From Butyricicoccus sp. OM04-18BH (GTDB lineage Bacteria; Bacillota; Clostridia; Oscillospirales; Butyricicoccaceae): a DNA stretch of 64,000 nt. Location: positions 1 to 64,000 of the forward strand of contig NZ_QULN01000004.1 in assembly GCF_003481705.1 (NCBI RefSeq), written 5' to 3'. Position 1 is the stretch's first letter, and the number at the start of each line of letters is the position of its first letter. The translations under genes and the position numbers were made by a program. Of this stretch, positions 50,309-58,166 are shown piece by piece. The notes beneath the pieces were generated by a model. It was not told the origin of the DNA, did not search any database, and saw only the letters and a program-made list of their open reading frames with translations.

Positions 50309-52411
50309 TTATTTTACCGGCTTTTCCGCATCGCCGGCAGGCATGAGGTTGGTCATGCTGCGCAGGCTGATGGCAACGGTGGAAAGATTGTGCAGCATCG
50401 CAGAGGTCGCCGGCATGAGGATGCCCGCAACGCCCAGACCGATGAGCGAGCCGTTGAAGCCGATCACGAAGCGGTAGTTTGCGTGGATGCGGCGCATGAG
50501 GTGCTGTGCGATGCGGCGCAGCGCGACCAGCTCGAACAGGCTTTCCGCCGCGATGGTGACGTCCGCGATCTCGCGCGCGATGGCAGCGCCGTCGCTGATG
50601 GCGATGCCGACGTTCGCTGCCGACAGCGCAGGAGAGTCGTTGATGCCGTCGCCGATCATGATGACCGTGCGGCCGGCTCTGCGCTCGGCCTCGACGAAGC
50701 TGGCCTTGTCCTCCGGCAGGACCTCCGCGCGGTAATCGTCCACACCGACCTGCTCAGCAATCGCCTTTGCGGTGCGTTCGCTGTCGCCGGTGAGCATGAC
50801 CGTGCGCTTGATGCCGAGGGCGCGCAGCGATCTCATGACCGCGCAGGCCTCCTCGCGCAGCGGATCGGAGATGCAGATAACGGCCGCGAGCTCGCCGCCG
50901 ACGGCGAGGTACAGGTGAGAATATGCCGGGTCGAGGGCGTCAAAGCGCTCCTTTTCGCCCTCGGGGATGGTGCAGGACTCGTCCTCAAAGACGAAATGCG
51001 CCGAGCCGATGACGACCTTTTCGCCGTTCACCGTGCTCGAAATGCCGTGCGCGACGATGTACTGCACCTCGGAGTGCATTTCCTCGTGCGCCAGACTGCG
51101 GTCCTTCGCGGCGCGGACGACGGCGTTCGCCATAGAGTGCGGGAAGTGCTCCTCGAGGCAGGCAGCGACGCGCAGCATTTCGTTCGCCTCGCGGCCGCCG
51201 AACGGGATGACGTCCGCAACGACCGGGCAGGCGTGGGTCAGCGTGCCGGTCTTGTCAAAGACGATGGTGTCCGCCTCGGACAGCGCCTCGAGGAACTTGC
51301 CGCCCTTGACGGTGACATGATAGGTGCTCGCCTCGCGCATCGCGGACAGCACCGCGAGCGGCATGGCGAGCTTGAGCGCGCAGGAGAAGTCGACCATGAG
51401 CACGGACAGCGCGCGGGTGACGTTGCGCGTGAGCGCGTAGCTCAGCACGCTGCCGGCGAGCGTGTAGGGGACCAGCTTGTCCGCCAGATGGGACGCGCGG
51501 CTCTCCGCGGCGCTCTTGAGCTGCTCGGACTGCTCGATCATGGAAACGATCTTGTCGTAGCGGCTTTCACCGGCCTGCTGCGTGACCTCGATCACGCAGT
51601 CGCCCTCTTCGATGACCGTGCCGGCAAAGACCTTCGCGCCGGGGCGCTTGATGACCGGAACCGACTCGCCGGTGAGCGAAGCCTGATTGACAGCGACCTC
51701 GCCGGAAACGATCTCGCCGTCGAACGGGATCACGCTGCCCGTTCGGACAACGATGCGGTCGCCGGAGGCGATCTGCGACAGCGGGACCGAGACTTCGGTG
51801 CCGTCCTTCTGGAGCCATACGCGGCTCACGCCGAGCGACATGGTGCGCGCGAGGTCGTCGACCGACTTCTTGTGCGTCCATTCCTCGAGCAGTTCACCGA
51901 GCTGGAGCAGGAACATGACCGAACCGGCGGTGCCGAAGTCGCGGCGCGCCATGGATACGCCGATGGACAGGGCGTCGAGCACCTCGACGCGCAGCTGACC
52001 GCGCAGCAGGCGGCGCAGGCCGCGGCACAGGAACGGAGCCGCCATGCAGACCGTGCGGACGATCTGGAGCGGCGTGGGCAGGAACAGCGTGCAGGCAGCC
52101 TTGACGGCGACCATGGTCACGAGCTTTTCCTGATATTCGCGGTTGAGCGCGCGGCCGCTGTGCTGCGGCGCGAGCGCGGTAACGGCCGGGGAGCGGTAGT
52201 CAAAGCGGCCGATGGCGTGCAGCAGCTCCGCACGGGAGCCGGTGTAGCACACAGTCGCGCAGCAGGTGCGCTCGTGGACGGCGGCGGACTTGACGCCCGG
52301 CTGATCGAGCAGGTAGGCTTCGAGCAGGTCGGCCTGCTCGAGCGACATGCGGTACTGGTGCATCCGGACACGCAGCCGACCGCGGCTCTCGTGCTGAATG
52401 AATGCTTTCAT
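50309..52411 (-). CDS. Heavy-metal P1B-type ATPase without a CPC motif
   Basis: This is a 700-aa pump. The N-terminal ~80 residues are HMA-like but lack CxxC. Core motifs are TGES, the phosphorylation site DKTGTLTH, HFPHSMANAV (HP-like locus), GDGINDSPAL and the C-terminal helices. The membrane-6 metal site reads DFSCALKLA instead of CPC or SPC. It is co-oriented with the DUF6110 gene 80 bases upstream. It should export a transition metal; the altered site makes the ion (for example Fe, Mn or Zn) uncertain. Confidence 0.88.
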   Translation of the reverse strand: MKAFIQHESRGRLRVRMHQYRMSLEQADLLEAYLLDQPGVKSAAVHERTCCATVCYTGSRAELLHAIGRFDYRSPAVTALAPQHSGRALNREYQEKLVTMVAVKAACTLFLPTPLQIVRTVCMAAPFLCRGLRRLLRGQLRVEVLDALSIGVSMARRDFGTAGSVMFLLQLGELLEEWTHKKSVDDLARTMSLGVSRVWLQKDGTEVSVPLSQIASGDRIVVRTGSVIPFDGEIVSGEVAVNQASLTGESVPVIKRPGAKVFAGTVIEEGDCVIEVTQQAGESRYDKIVSMIEQSEQLKSAAESRASHLADKLVPYTLAGSVLSYALTRNVTRALSVLMVDFSCALKLAMPLAVLSAMREASTYHVTVKGGKFLEALSEADTIVFDKTGTLTHACPVVADVIPFGGREANEMLRVAACLEEHFPHSMANAVVRAAKDRSLAHEEMHSEVQYIVAHGISSTVNGEKVVIGSAHFVFEDESCTIPEGEKERFDALDPAYSHLYLAVGGELAAVICISDPLREEACAVMRSLRALGIKRTVMLTGDSERTAKAIAEQVGVDDYRAEVLPEDKASFVEAERRAGRTVIMIGDGINDSPALSAANVGIAISDGAAIAREIADVTIAAESLFELVALRRIAQHLMRRIHANYRFVIGFNGSLIGLGVAGILMPATSAMLHNLSTVAISLRSMTNLMPAGDAEKPVK

Positions 52412-52491
52412 GATGAGTTACCTCCATTTAACCAGGGAAAGATGGAAAAAGAGGGACATTTCGTCCCCCTTTTTGATTACTTTGGTGCAGA

Positions 52492-52806
52492 TTATGCCTC
52501 GGCCGGTGCAGCGTCAGCAGCCATCTCGTCTGCGATCTCCTCTGCGCAGTCCTCGATCTCCGCTGCGGCAGCCTCTGCCTCGGCAGCGCGCTGCTCGTTG
52601 ATGTCCTTTGCAGCGTGCAGGATGTCGTCTGCGTTCTCGCGGACGGTGTCAACGGTGTTCATAACGCAGTCCTTCATGCGCAGGACAGCTGCGGCTGCGT
52701 GGGTGTAAGCGTTCTTTGCGTCCTTGCTGCCGAGCAGCTTGACGCCCGCCGAGCCAAACAGGGAGCCGCCGACAAACAGTGCGATATTCTTGTAAAGAGT
52801 TTTCAT
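52492..52806 (-). CDS. DUF6110-like small membrane-associated protein
   Basis: This is a 104-aa protein starting at ATG 52806 behind AGGAGG. An N-terminal hydrophobic segment (ALFVGGSLFGSAGVKLLGS) is followed by an amphipathic helix and an acidic, Ala/Glu-rich C-terminus (AEAEAAAAEIEDCAEEIADE). Similar proteins occur next to P-type ATPases in gut Firmicutes. The acidic tail could bind metal or regulate the pump; this is inference. Confidence 0.65.
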   Translation of the reverse strand: MKTLYKNIALFVGGSLFGSAGVKLLGSKDAKNAYTHAAAAVLRMKDCVMNTVDTVRENADDILHAAKDINEQRAAEAEAAAAEIEDCAEEIADEMAADAAPAEA

Positions 52807-53015
52807 GATGCAATTCCTCCTGAATGAAATTAAGCAGAGGCAACGGGGTAAAGCGCCGCAGCTCTGTATGTTTACATGGTTTTTGTTTGTTTTAAAGATT
52901 ATCACAAAATAAAAACGATGTCTACTGGAAACGGACGTAAAAATATCTAAAACAGACAAATGTTGCTTAAAATCTCGGTTTTATGCAGAAAATGCGGTTG
53001 TTTCAGGCTAACTTG

Positions 53016-53954
53016 TTACGCATCCTGACGCAACTCCTTCTGCGAATGCGCCATGCGGCGGAACTGCGAGGGCGTGAGCTGGTAGCGCCGCTTGAAGGCG
53101 ACGCCGAACTGGCTCGCGCTGTTGTAGCCGACGGCGGAGGCGATTTCGACGATGGAAAGCCCGGATTCGCTCAGCAGCTCGGCGGCGCGGCGCACGCGGT
53201 GCTCGAGCAGATACTGATGCAGCGGACGGCCGTAGGCTTGCCGGAAGCAGTCCTTGAGCGCGGTGGGGGAGATGTGGAAGCGTGCGGCGAGCTGGCTGAT
53301 GGTGAGGGGGTCGGCGAGATGCGCGAGCATATGGTCGCGCACCTGACGCATGAGCTCGACCTGATAGCGTTCGCGGCCGGGCGCCTCGGGCGGCAGAGGC
53401 AGCAGCGGACTGTCCGTGCTGAGCAGGTAGAGCAGCTCGGCGGTCTTGAACGCGCAGTAGCGGCCGCGTTCCTCGGCCTGAAGCGGTTGGAGCGCGGAGA
53501 AGACCGTCTCGGTCCAGGGCGTGCCGCGCAGGACCGCACAGCCGCTCCGTGCGTGCAGGCGCTCCTCGAGCCGTGCGGTGTCGAGCGACAGGCCGCCGAG
53601 CAGTGAGCCGAGGGTGTACGGCAGGCGGTCGCGTTCGGATACCTCAACGATGACAAGTGCACCGGCGAGCCGCCCGTCAGGAACGGAGGCGCGTACGAGC
53701 GCCGTGCCGGGGGCGAGCAGGAGCACCTCGCGTTCATGCAGGAAAAGCTGCTTGCCGACCGCGAGCTCCAGCCGCAGCGCGCCGCTGCGGCAGAACAGGA
53801 TCTGATATCGGTTTTCTTTTGCCGCGGGCAGCGACGAGGGGAGACTCAGCGCGCAGTCAAAGTCCCATGCGCGCACGCCTTCGCGCACGGGGATGCGGCG
53901 CAGCCGGCCGGACAGAGAACCTCCGGCGGCGGAGTCCAGCAGCGTTTCCAGCAA
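53016..53954 (-). CDS. AraC-family transcriptional regulator (PchR-like)
   Basis: This 312-aa protein has a TTG start at 53954 (MLETLLDSAAG) behind GGAGG. The N-terminal ~210 residues are a cupin-like sensor region. The C-terminal AraC domain has two helix-turn-helices (ISQLAARFHISPTALKDCFRQAYG and IVEIASAVGYNSASQFGVAFKRRY, each split by a turn). The C-terminal pattern resembles siderophore regulators of the PchR type. Its own promoter region holds a GGTTAG-N6-CTAACC palindrome. Confidence 0.85.
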   Translation of the reverse strand: MLETLLDSAAGGSLSGRLRRIPVREGVRAWDFDCALSLPSSLPAAKENRYQILFCRSGALRLELAVGKQLFLHEREVLLLAPGTALVRASVPDGRLAGALVIVEVSERDRLPYTLGSLLGGLSLDTARLEERLHARSGCAVLRGTPWTETVFSALQPLQAEERGRYCAFKTAELLYLLSTDSPLLPLPPEAPGRERYQVELMRQVRDHMLAHLADPLTISQLAARFHISPTALKDCFRQAYGRPLHQYLLEHRVRRAAELLSESGLSIVEIASAVGYNSASQFGVAFKRRYQLTPSQFRRMAHSQKELRQDA

Positions 53955-54020
53955 GGGTAGGACCTCCAGACAGGGGCATATGCCCAGAATTCACAAAAAC
54001 AGGTTGCATTTTGCTAACCG

Positions 54021-54038
54021 GGTTAGTTAAAACTAACC
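54021..54038. promoter_or_regulatory. DtxR/IdeR-like palindrome upstream of the AraC gene
   Basis: Perfect palindrome GGTTAG-TTAAAA-CTAACC, 67 bases upstream of the AraC start. An extra CTAACC half-site lies at 54014-54019. The same arms and spacing occur at 54461-54478. The style matches metal-dependent repressors of the DtxR/IdeR/MntR class. The rest of the 230-base gap to 54186 shows no gene. Confidence 0.65.
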
Positions 54039-54185
54039 AATACCCGGAAAAACAGGCCGTACAGGCGGAGAGTTTGCACGGCCTAACTGAAATTATTTTA
54101 GTCTTTTTCGTGTCCGTTGTCAAGAGAAAAGACGAAAAACACCGAAAAAGACGAAGTGCAGGCAAGAGCGCGGCCGGGCATGATC

Positions 54186-54443
54186 TTAGCGGCGAAGGAA
54201 GGAAAACAGACCCTTTTTCTCGTGCGGAACGCACCGGAACGAGGTTACGGTGTAGCCGGTCGCGTTGATGGCGCTGCGCACCGCCTGTTCGTCGAGCGCC
54301 TGCTCGGAGAGGATGACGGTCTGACCCCTGCCATGGGAGGAGGTGACCTTCTTCACCGGAAAAGCCTTGCGGACCGCGTCGTTGACATGCGCCTCGCACA
54401 TGCCGCACATCATGCCGTCTACGCCGACAGTCGTCTGATACAT
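54186..54443 (-). CDS. HMA-domain metal chaperone-like protein
   Basis: This is an 85-aa protein starting at ATG 54443 behind AAAGGAGTG. The ferredoxin-like HMA fold has the metal-binding loop DGMMCGMCEAHV with CxxC. A C-terminal extension (CVPHEKKGLFSFLRR) adds a Cys and His. It probably delivers or senses a soft metal such as Cu, Zn or Ni for the nearby pump, which lacks its own CxxC. Confidence 0.85.
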   Translation of the reverse strand: MYQTTVGVDGMMCGMCEAHVNDAVRKAFPVKKVTSSHGRGQTVILSEQALDEQAVRSAINATGYTVTSFRCVPHEKKGLFSFLRR

Positions 54444-54460
54444 ATATGATACACTCCTTT

Positions 54461-54510
54461 GGTTAGCTCTATCTAACCAATAATATACCACTATTCCGCT
54501 CGGATTGCAA
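54461..54510 (-). promoter_or_regulatory. Metal-regulated promoter of the HMA chaperone
   Basis: On the minus strand TTGCAA (54510-54505) and TATATT (54487-54482) are 17 bases apart. The palindrome GGTTAG-CTCTAT-CTAACC (54461-54478) directly follows the -10 box, so a bound repressor would block initiation. Confidence 0.72.
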
Positions 54511-54516
54511 GAGCAG

Positions 54517-54546
54517 TTGACAGCATATGCGGCGAAGGACTACAAT
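54517..54546 (+). promoter_or_regulatory. Promoter of the MATE gene
   Basis: TTGACA (54517-54522) and TACAAT (54541-54546) are 18 bases apart. This promoter is back to back with the HMA chaperone promoter. Confidence 0.65.
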
Positions 54547-54638
54547 AGAAACAGGGTATGCGCTGCTCTGCCATCCGGCAGGCAATAACAGGCAGAAAAC
54601 CCGTCTGTGAACCGGATTTTATGAAAAAAGAGGAAGCT

Positions 54639-55988
54639 ATGAGAAAATCTTATGAAATGGATATGACGCGCGGTCCGCTGCTGCGCAGCATACTGATCTT
54701 CACGCTGCCGCTGCTGCTGTCGGGCGTACTCCAGCTGCTGTTCAATGCGACGGATATTGTCGTTGTCGGCCAGTTCGCCGGCGCGAATGCGATGGCGTCG
54801 GTCGGCTCGACGACCTCGCTGTTCAACCTGCTCATCAATGCCTTTATCGGCATTTCGGTGGGCGCGAACGTGCTCGTGGCGCGCTACTGCGGCGAGAAAA
54901 ACTACGACGGCGTGCAGCAGACCGTGCAGACCTCGCTGCTCACCGGTCTGGTCGGCGGTGTTATCCTAGTCGTGCTCGGCATCGTGCTCGCGCGGCCCAT
55001 GCTGACGCTGATGAAAACCCCGGACGAGGTCATCGAGGGCGCGGTGCTGTACATGCGCGTGTACTTTATCGGCATGCCTGCGACCATGATCTACAACTTC
55101 GGCGCGGCGGTGCTGCGTGCGGTGGGCGATACGCGGCGGCCGCTGTACTTTCTGATGGCGGCAGGCGTGATGAATGTGCTGGGCGACCTGCTGTTCGTGT
55201 GCGTGCTCGGCATGGGCGTGGCAGGCGTGGCGCTCGCGACCGTGCTCAGCCAGTGCGTCTCCGCGACGCTGACCGTGCTGTGTCTGACCGGCTCAGACGG
55301 CATGTGTCATCTGGATATACGCCGCCTGCGGTTCTACCCGGAACGCTTTGCGCAGATCATGAAGATCGGCCTGCCCGCCGGTATGCAGAGCGTTATCTTC
55401 AACATCTCGAACGTGCTCATTCAGTCGTCCATCAACAGCTTCGGTGCAGTTGCGGTCGCAGGCAACACGGCGGCGGCGAACGTGGAGGGCTTTGTGTACA
55501 TCTCGATGAACTCGCTCTACCAGACCACGCTCAGCTTCACAAGCCAGAACCTCGGCGCGAAGCAGTACCGCCGCGTGGACGGCATCCTCGTGCGCTGCAT
55601 GATCCTCGTCATCCTCATCGGCGTCGTGCTCGGACAGGGCGCATACCGTCTGGGCGATCCGCTGCTGCACATCTATTCGCAGGACCCGGAGGTCATCGCC
55701 TACGGCATTCAGCGCTTCAGCGTGGTCAGCGTGACGTATTTCCTGTGCGGCATGATGGATGTCGGCTCGGGCGTGGTGCGCGGCCTTGGCTATTCGATCA
55801 TGCCGATGCTCGTGTCCATGGTCGGCGCGTGCGTGTTCCGCGTCATCTGGATATTCACGGTGTTCCGTATGTATCACACGCTGTTCACGCTGTACGTTTC
55901 CTACCCGATCTCGTGGGTCCTGACCGTTATCGCACATATGATATGCTATCTTATCGTCCGGCGCCGGATGTTCCCGAAAAAACAGTAG
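54639..55988 (+). CDS. MATE-family efflux transporter
   Basis: This is a 449-aa protein with twelve membrane segments. ATG 54639 (MRKSYEMDMTRGPLL) is chosen because GAGGAAG precedes it; earlier in-frame ATGs lack a ribosome site. The N-terminal signature MTRGPLLRSILIFTLPLLLSG and the repeated six-helix halves are typical of NorM/DinF-type antiporters. It exports cationic drugs or metabolites using Na+ or H+ gradients. Its stop lies next to repeat copy B. Confidence 0.9.
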   Translation: MRKSYEMDMTRGPLLRSILIFTLPLLLSGVLQLLFNATDIVVVGQFAGANAMASVGSTTSLFNLLINAFIGISVGANVLVARYCGEKNYDGVQQTVQTSLLTGLVGGVILVVLGIVLARPMLTLMKTPDEVIEGAVLYMRVYFIGMPATMIYNFGAAVLRAVGDTRRPLYFLMAAGVMNVLGDLLFVCVLGMGVAGVALATVLSQCVSATLTVLCLTGSDGMCHLDIRRLRFYPERFAQIMKIGLPAGMQSVIFNISNVLIQSSINSFGAVAVAGNTAAANVEGFVYISMNSLYQTTLSFTSQNLGAKQYRRVDGILVRCMILVILIGVVLGQGAYRLGDPLLHIYSQDPEVIAYGIQRFSVVSVTYFLCGMMDVGSGVVRGLGYSIMPMLVSMVGACVFRVIWIFTVFRMYHTLFTLYVSYPISWVLTVIAHMICYLIVRRRMFPKKQ

Positions 55989-55989
55989 C

Positions 55990-56161
55990 CGCGCGACAGC
56001 GCGCGTTAAAAAGCGTTTGCGAAGCAAACGCAAAAAAACCGAGGACATGTGCCTCGGTTTTTTTACTCTTAGAGGGAGAAAGTTTCCGTATGGGAACTTT
56101 CGGACGACTCGTGTTCTGCGCAGTCAGAACACATCTTGTCGGAAAAACGAAGTTTTTCGAC
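55990..56161 (-). repeat. Dispersed six-hairpin repeat, copy B
   Basis: In minus-strand order: hairpin 1 GTCGAAAAAC/GTTTTTCCGAC (56161-56138), GTGTTCTG/CAGAACAC (56132-56111), GAAAGTT/AACTTTC (56101-56078), ACCGAGG/CCTCGGT with a T-run (56058-56038), GCGTTTGC/GCAAACGC (56031-56013) and CGCGCG/CGCGCG (56005-55990). It begins 18 bases after the stop of the lysozyme-like gene on the same strand. The poly-T terminator hairpins work in both directions. Confidence 0.8.
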
Positions 56162-56179
56162 AGGATTTGCACTCTCTTT

Positions 56180-56956
56180 TTATCTTACGAGATGCTGATT
56201 GACCAGCTTTGCGTAGAACATATTGCCGTAGGCATAGCGCCAGCCGTCGTTGCGCTTGACGGCGACCGGGTTGTCATAGGGGACGGTCGCACCGCCCGAC
56301 TGCTGCTGTGCGAACTTTTCGGACAGCTCGAGCGTATATTTCCCGCCGTGTTCGGCGACATAATCAATAAAGCCGCTGCCGTAGTTGTAGGCCTGGATGA
56401 CGGTGTCGAGGTCGCAGCCCTCGCTCTCCGCGCGGTGCAGCAGGTGCGCAAAGTAGCTGCATCCCTGCCGGATGGAGGCCTCCTGCTGGAGCGAATCCGA
56501 GGGCAGCTCGAGCGAGCCGGAGGACTGCATGAGGTCGTCGAGCTCGCCGCCCGACTCGACCTGCATGATGGCGAGCAGGACGTCGGTATACTCCGAAATA
56601 CCGTTCTGCTCGGCGTAGTCCGCCACCACGTCGCGGTAGGCCACGACGGCGTCCGAGATCAGGCCGTGGGTGATGTTGGTCTCGAGCGGGCGGTCGTCGG
56701 AGGCAGCGCCCGTCCCGGACGTACTGCCCGAGGTGGACGGCTGATGCACGAGCGCCGCGATGAGCGCGATGAGAACGGCCGCGATGAGCAGCACGAGCAG
56801 CTGACGGCGGCGTGCTCTGCTCTGGCGGCGCTTGCGCTTGCGCGCAGTCGGGCCGGGACGCGGCTTGATATGCGCGGGTTCGGCCGTGCGGCGCAGGGAC
56901 GCACGATGTCCGTGATTTCTATGCTGTTTTCTTGAATTTCTTACGCTTTTTGACAT
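56180..56956 (-). CDS. Lysozyme-like (CwlT N-terminal type) muramidase
   Basis: This is a 258-aa protein. A very basic cytoplasmic N-terminus (about 50 residues) is followed by one membrane segment (LLVLLIAAVLIALIAALV) and a linker. The bacteriophage lysozyme-like domain (about residues 100-255) has AIMQVESGGELDDLMQSSGS with the likely catalytic Glu, and VIQAYNYGSGFIDY. Such domains cleave peptidoglycan and often belong to conjugative elements, but this copy is in the chromosomal part. ATG 56956 is preceded by AAGGAA. Confidence 0.85.
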   Translation of the reverse strand: MSKSVRNSRKQHRNHGHRASLRRTAEPAHIKPRPGPTARKRKRRQSRARRRQLLVLLIAAVLIALIAALVHQPSTSGSTSGTGAASDDRPLETNITHGLISDAVVAYRDVVADYAEQNGISEYTDVLLAIMQVESGGELDDLMQSSGSLELPSDSLQQEASIRQGCSYFAHLLHRAESEGCDLDTVIQAYNYGSGFIDYVAEHGGKYTLELSEKFAQQQSGGATVPYDNPVAVKRNDGWRYAYGNMFYAKLVNQHLVR

Positions 56957-57024
56957 AAAACTGCATTCCTTGATGGTGTCTGCCTTTGCATAACATCCAT
57001 TCTAACACAAGGGGGCCGTCTGTT

Positions 57025-58152
57025 TCAAGTCGCGTCCGGCTTTTTTGGTGAAATTGCAGAGACCAGCCAGCCGTTTTCGGCGGCCTCTGCGATGAGCAGG
57101 CGGTTGCCCTCATTCATCGGGCCGAAGGTACGGAGCGGCGCGTAAACGCAGCGGCAGGCGTGCATGAGCGCTCGCGCACGGCTCCGCGCCGCGTTCCCGA
57201 TGGGCTGATACGGCTGTTCGGAGACGATCTCGCACGCGAGGGCGCGCGCGACCGGGAAATCCATGTCGTTCTCGTGCAGCACGCCTGCGGCGAAGGGGAT
57301 GCCGTGCCGCTGAAGCGCGCGGTAGAGCGCAATGCCGCTGCCGCCGCCGCCGATCACAAGAGCCTGCGGCGCGCCGCGCACCGGCTCAAGCTCCAGACTG
57401 CCGAAGCGCTCGTCATAGCTGCCGGCGGTCAGGCCGTACAGGCGCTGCACGCTGCCGTCGGTAAAGACCTCCTCGGGCGTGCCGACCCGGGCGATTTCGC
57501 CGTTCGCCACGCAGATGACGCGGTCGGAGATCTTCTGCGCGAGGTCGAGCTCGTGCAGCGACAGCACGACGGCGACACTGCGCTCGCGCACCAGATCTTT
57601 CAAAATGGTCAGCAGCTCGAGCTTGTAGCGGATGTCGAGAAACGAGGTCGGCTCGTCGAGGATGAGCACGCGCGGCTGCTGGCAGATGGCGCGCGCGAGC
57701 AGCACGCGCTGCCGCTGTCCGTCGCTGATGCAGGTGAAATCGCGGTCCGCAAGCTCCTCTGCATGGACGAGCGCGAGCGCCTCGCACACCTTTTCGCGGT
57801 CCTCCGCGCCGAGAATGCCGAGCCGCCCGGTATAGGGATAGCGGCCTGCCGCCGCCACATCCCAGCAGGTCATGCGCTCGGGCGCGATGCGGCCGGTCAT
57901 CATGACGGCGAGCGTGCGCGCGGTCTCTGCGGCGGACAGACGGCTGCTGTCGCGGCCGTCCAGATAGACCGTGCCGCCGAGCAGGGCAAGCTCGCGGATC
58001 AGGCTTTTGAGGATAGTGGACTTGCCCGAGCCGTTCGGCCCGACAAGGGTCAAAATTTCGCCGCCCGACACGCTCAGCGCGATGTCGCGGATGAGCGGCA
58101 TGCCGCCGTAGCCGACGGTCATGTTCTCCGCGCGGAGAAGCTGGTCTGCCAT
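57025..58152 (-). CDS. FecE/BtuD-type ABC ATPase with a C-terminal extra domain
   Basis: This is a 375-aa protein starting at ATG 58152. Residues 1-255 form a metal-chelate ABC ATPase with Walker A GPNGSGKSTILK, signature CISDGQRQRVLLARAI, Walker B VLILDEPTSFLD and H-loop LSLHELDLA. Residues about 260-375 are an added domain starting QALVIGGGGSGIALYRAL, with AGVLHENDMDFPVARAL and TFGPMNEGNRLL. The Gly-rich start suggests a nucleotide- or ligand-binding fold. It is the last gene of the cobalamin-type operon. Confidence 0.88.
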   Translation of the reverse strand: MADQLLRAENMTVGYGGMPLIRDIALSVSGGEILTLVGPNGSGKSTILKSLIRELALLGGTVYLDGRDSSRLSAAETARTLAVMMTGRIAPERMTCWDVAAAGRYPYTGRLGILGAEDREKVCEALALVHAEELADRDFTCISDGQRQRVLLARAICQQPRVLILDEPTSFLDIRYKLELLTILKDLVRERSVAVVLSLHELDLAQKISDRVICVANGEIARVGTPEEVFTDGSVQRLYGLTAGSYDERFGSLELEPVRGAPQALVIGGGGSGIALYRALQRHGIPFAAGVLHENDMDFPVARALACEIVSEQPYQPIGNAARSRARALMHACRCVYAPLRTFGPMNEGNRLLIAEAAENGWLVSAISPKKPDAT

Positions 58153-58166
58153 TGCGTTTTCCCCCT

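Noticed and set aside
50291..52708. 805-codon open frame on the plus strand over the P-type ATPase gene
   Set aside because: It is a GC-rich antisense shadow. The minus-strand frame has all P-type ATPase motifs, and this frame is rich in Arg, Asp and His with no domain.
55199..56935. 578-codon plus-strand frame across the MATE gene, repeat B and the lysozyme-like gene
   Set aside because: It crosses two real genes and the hairpin repeat, has no ribosome site and no recognisable domain.
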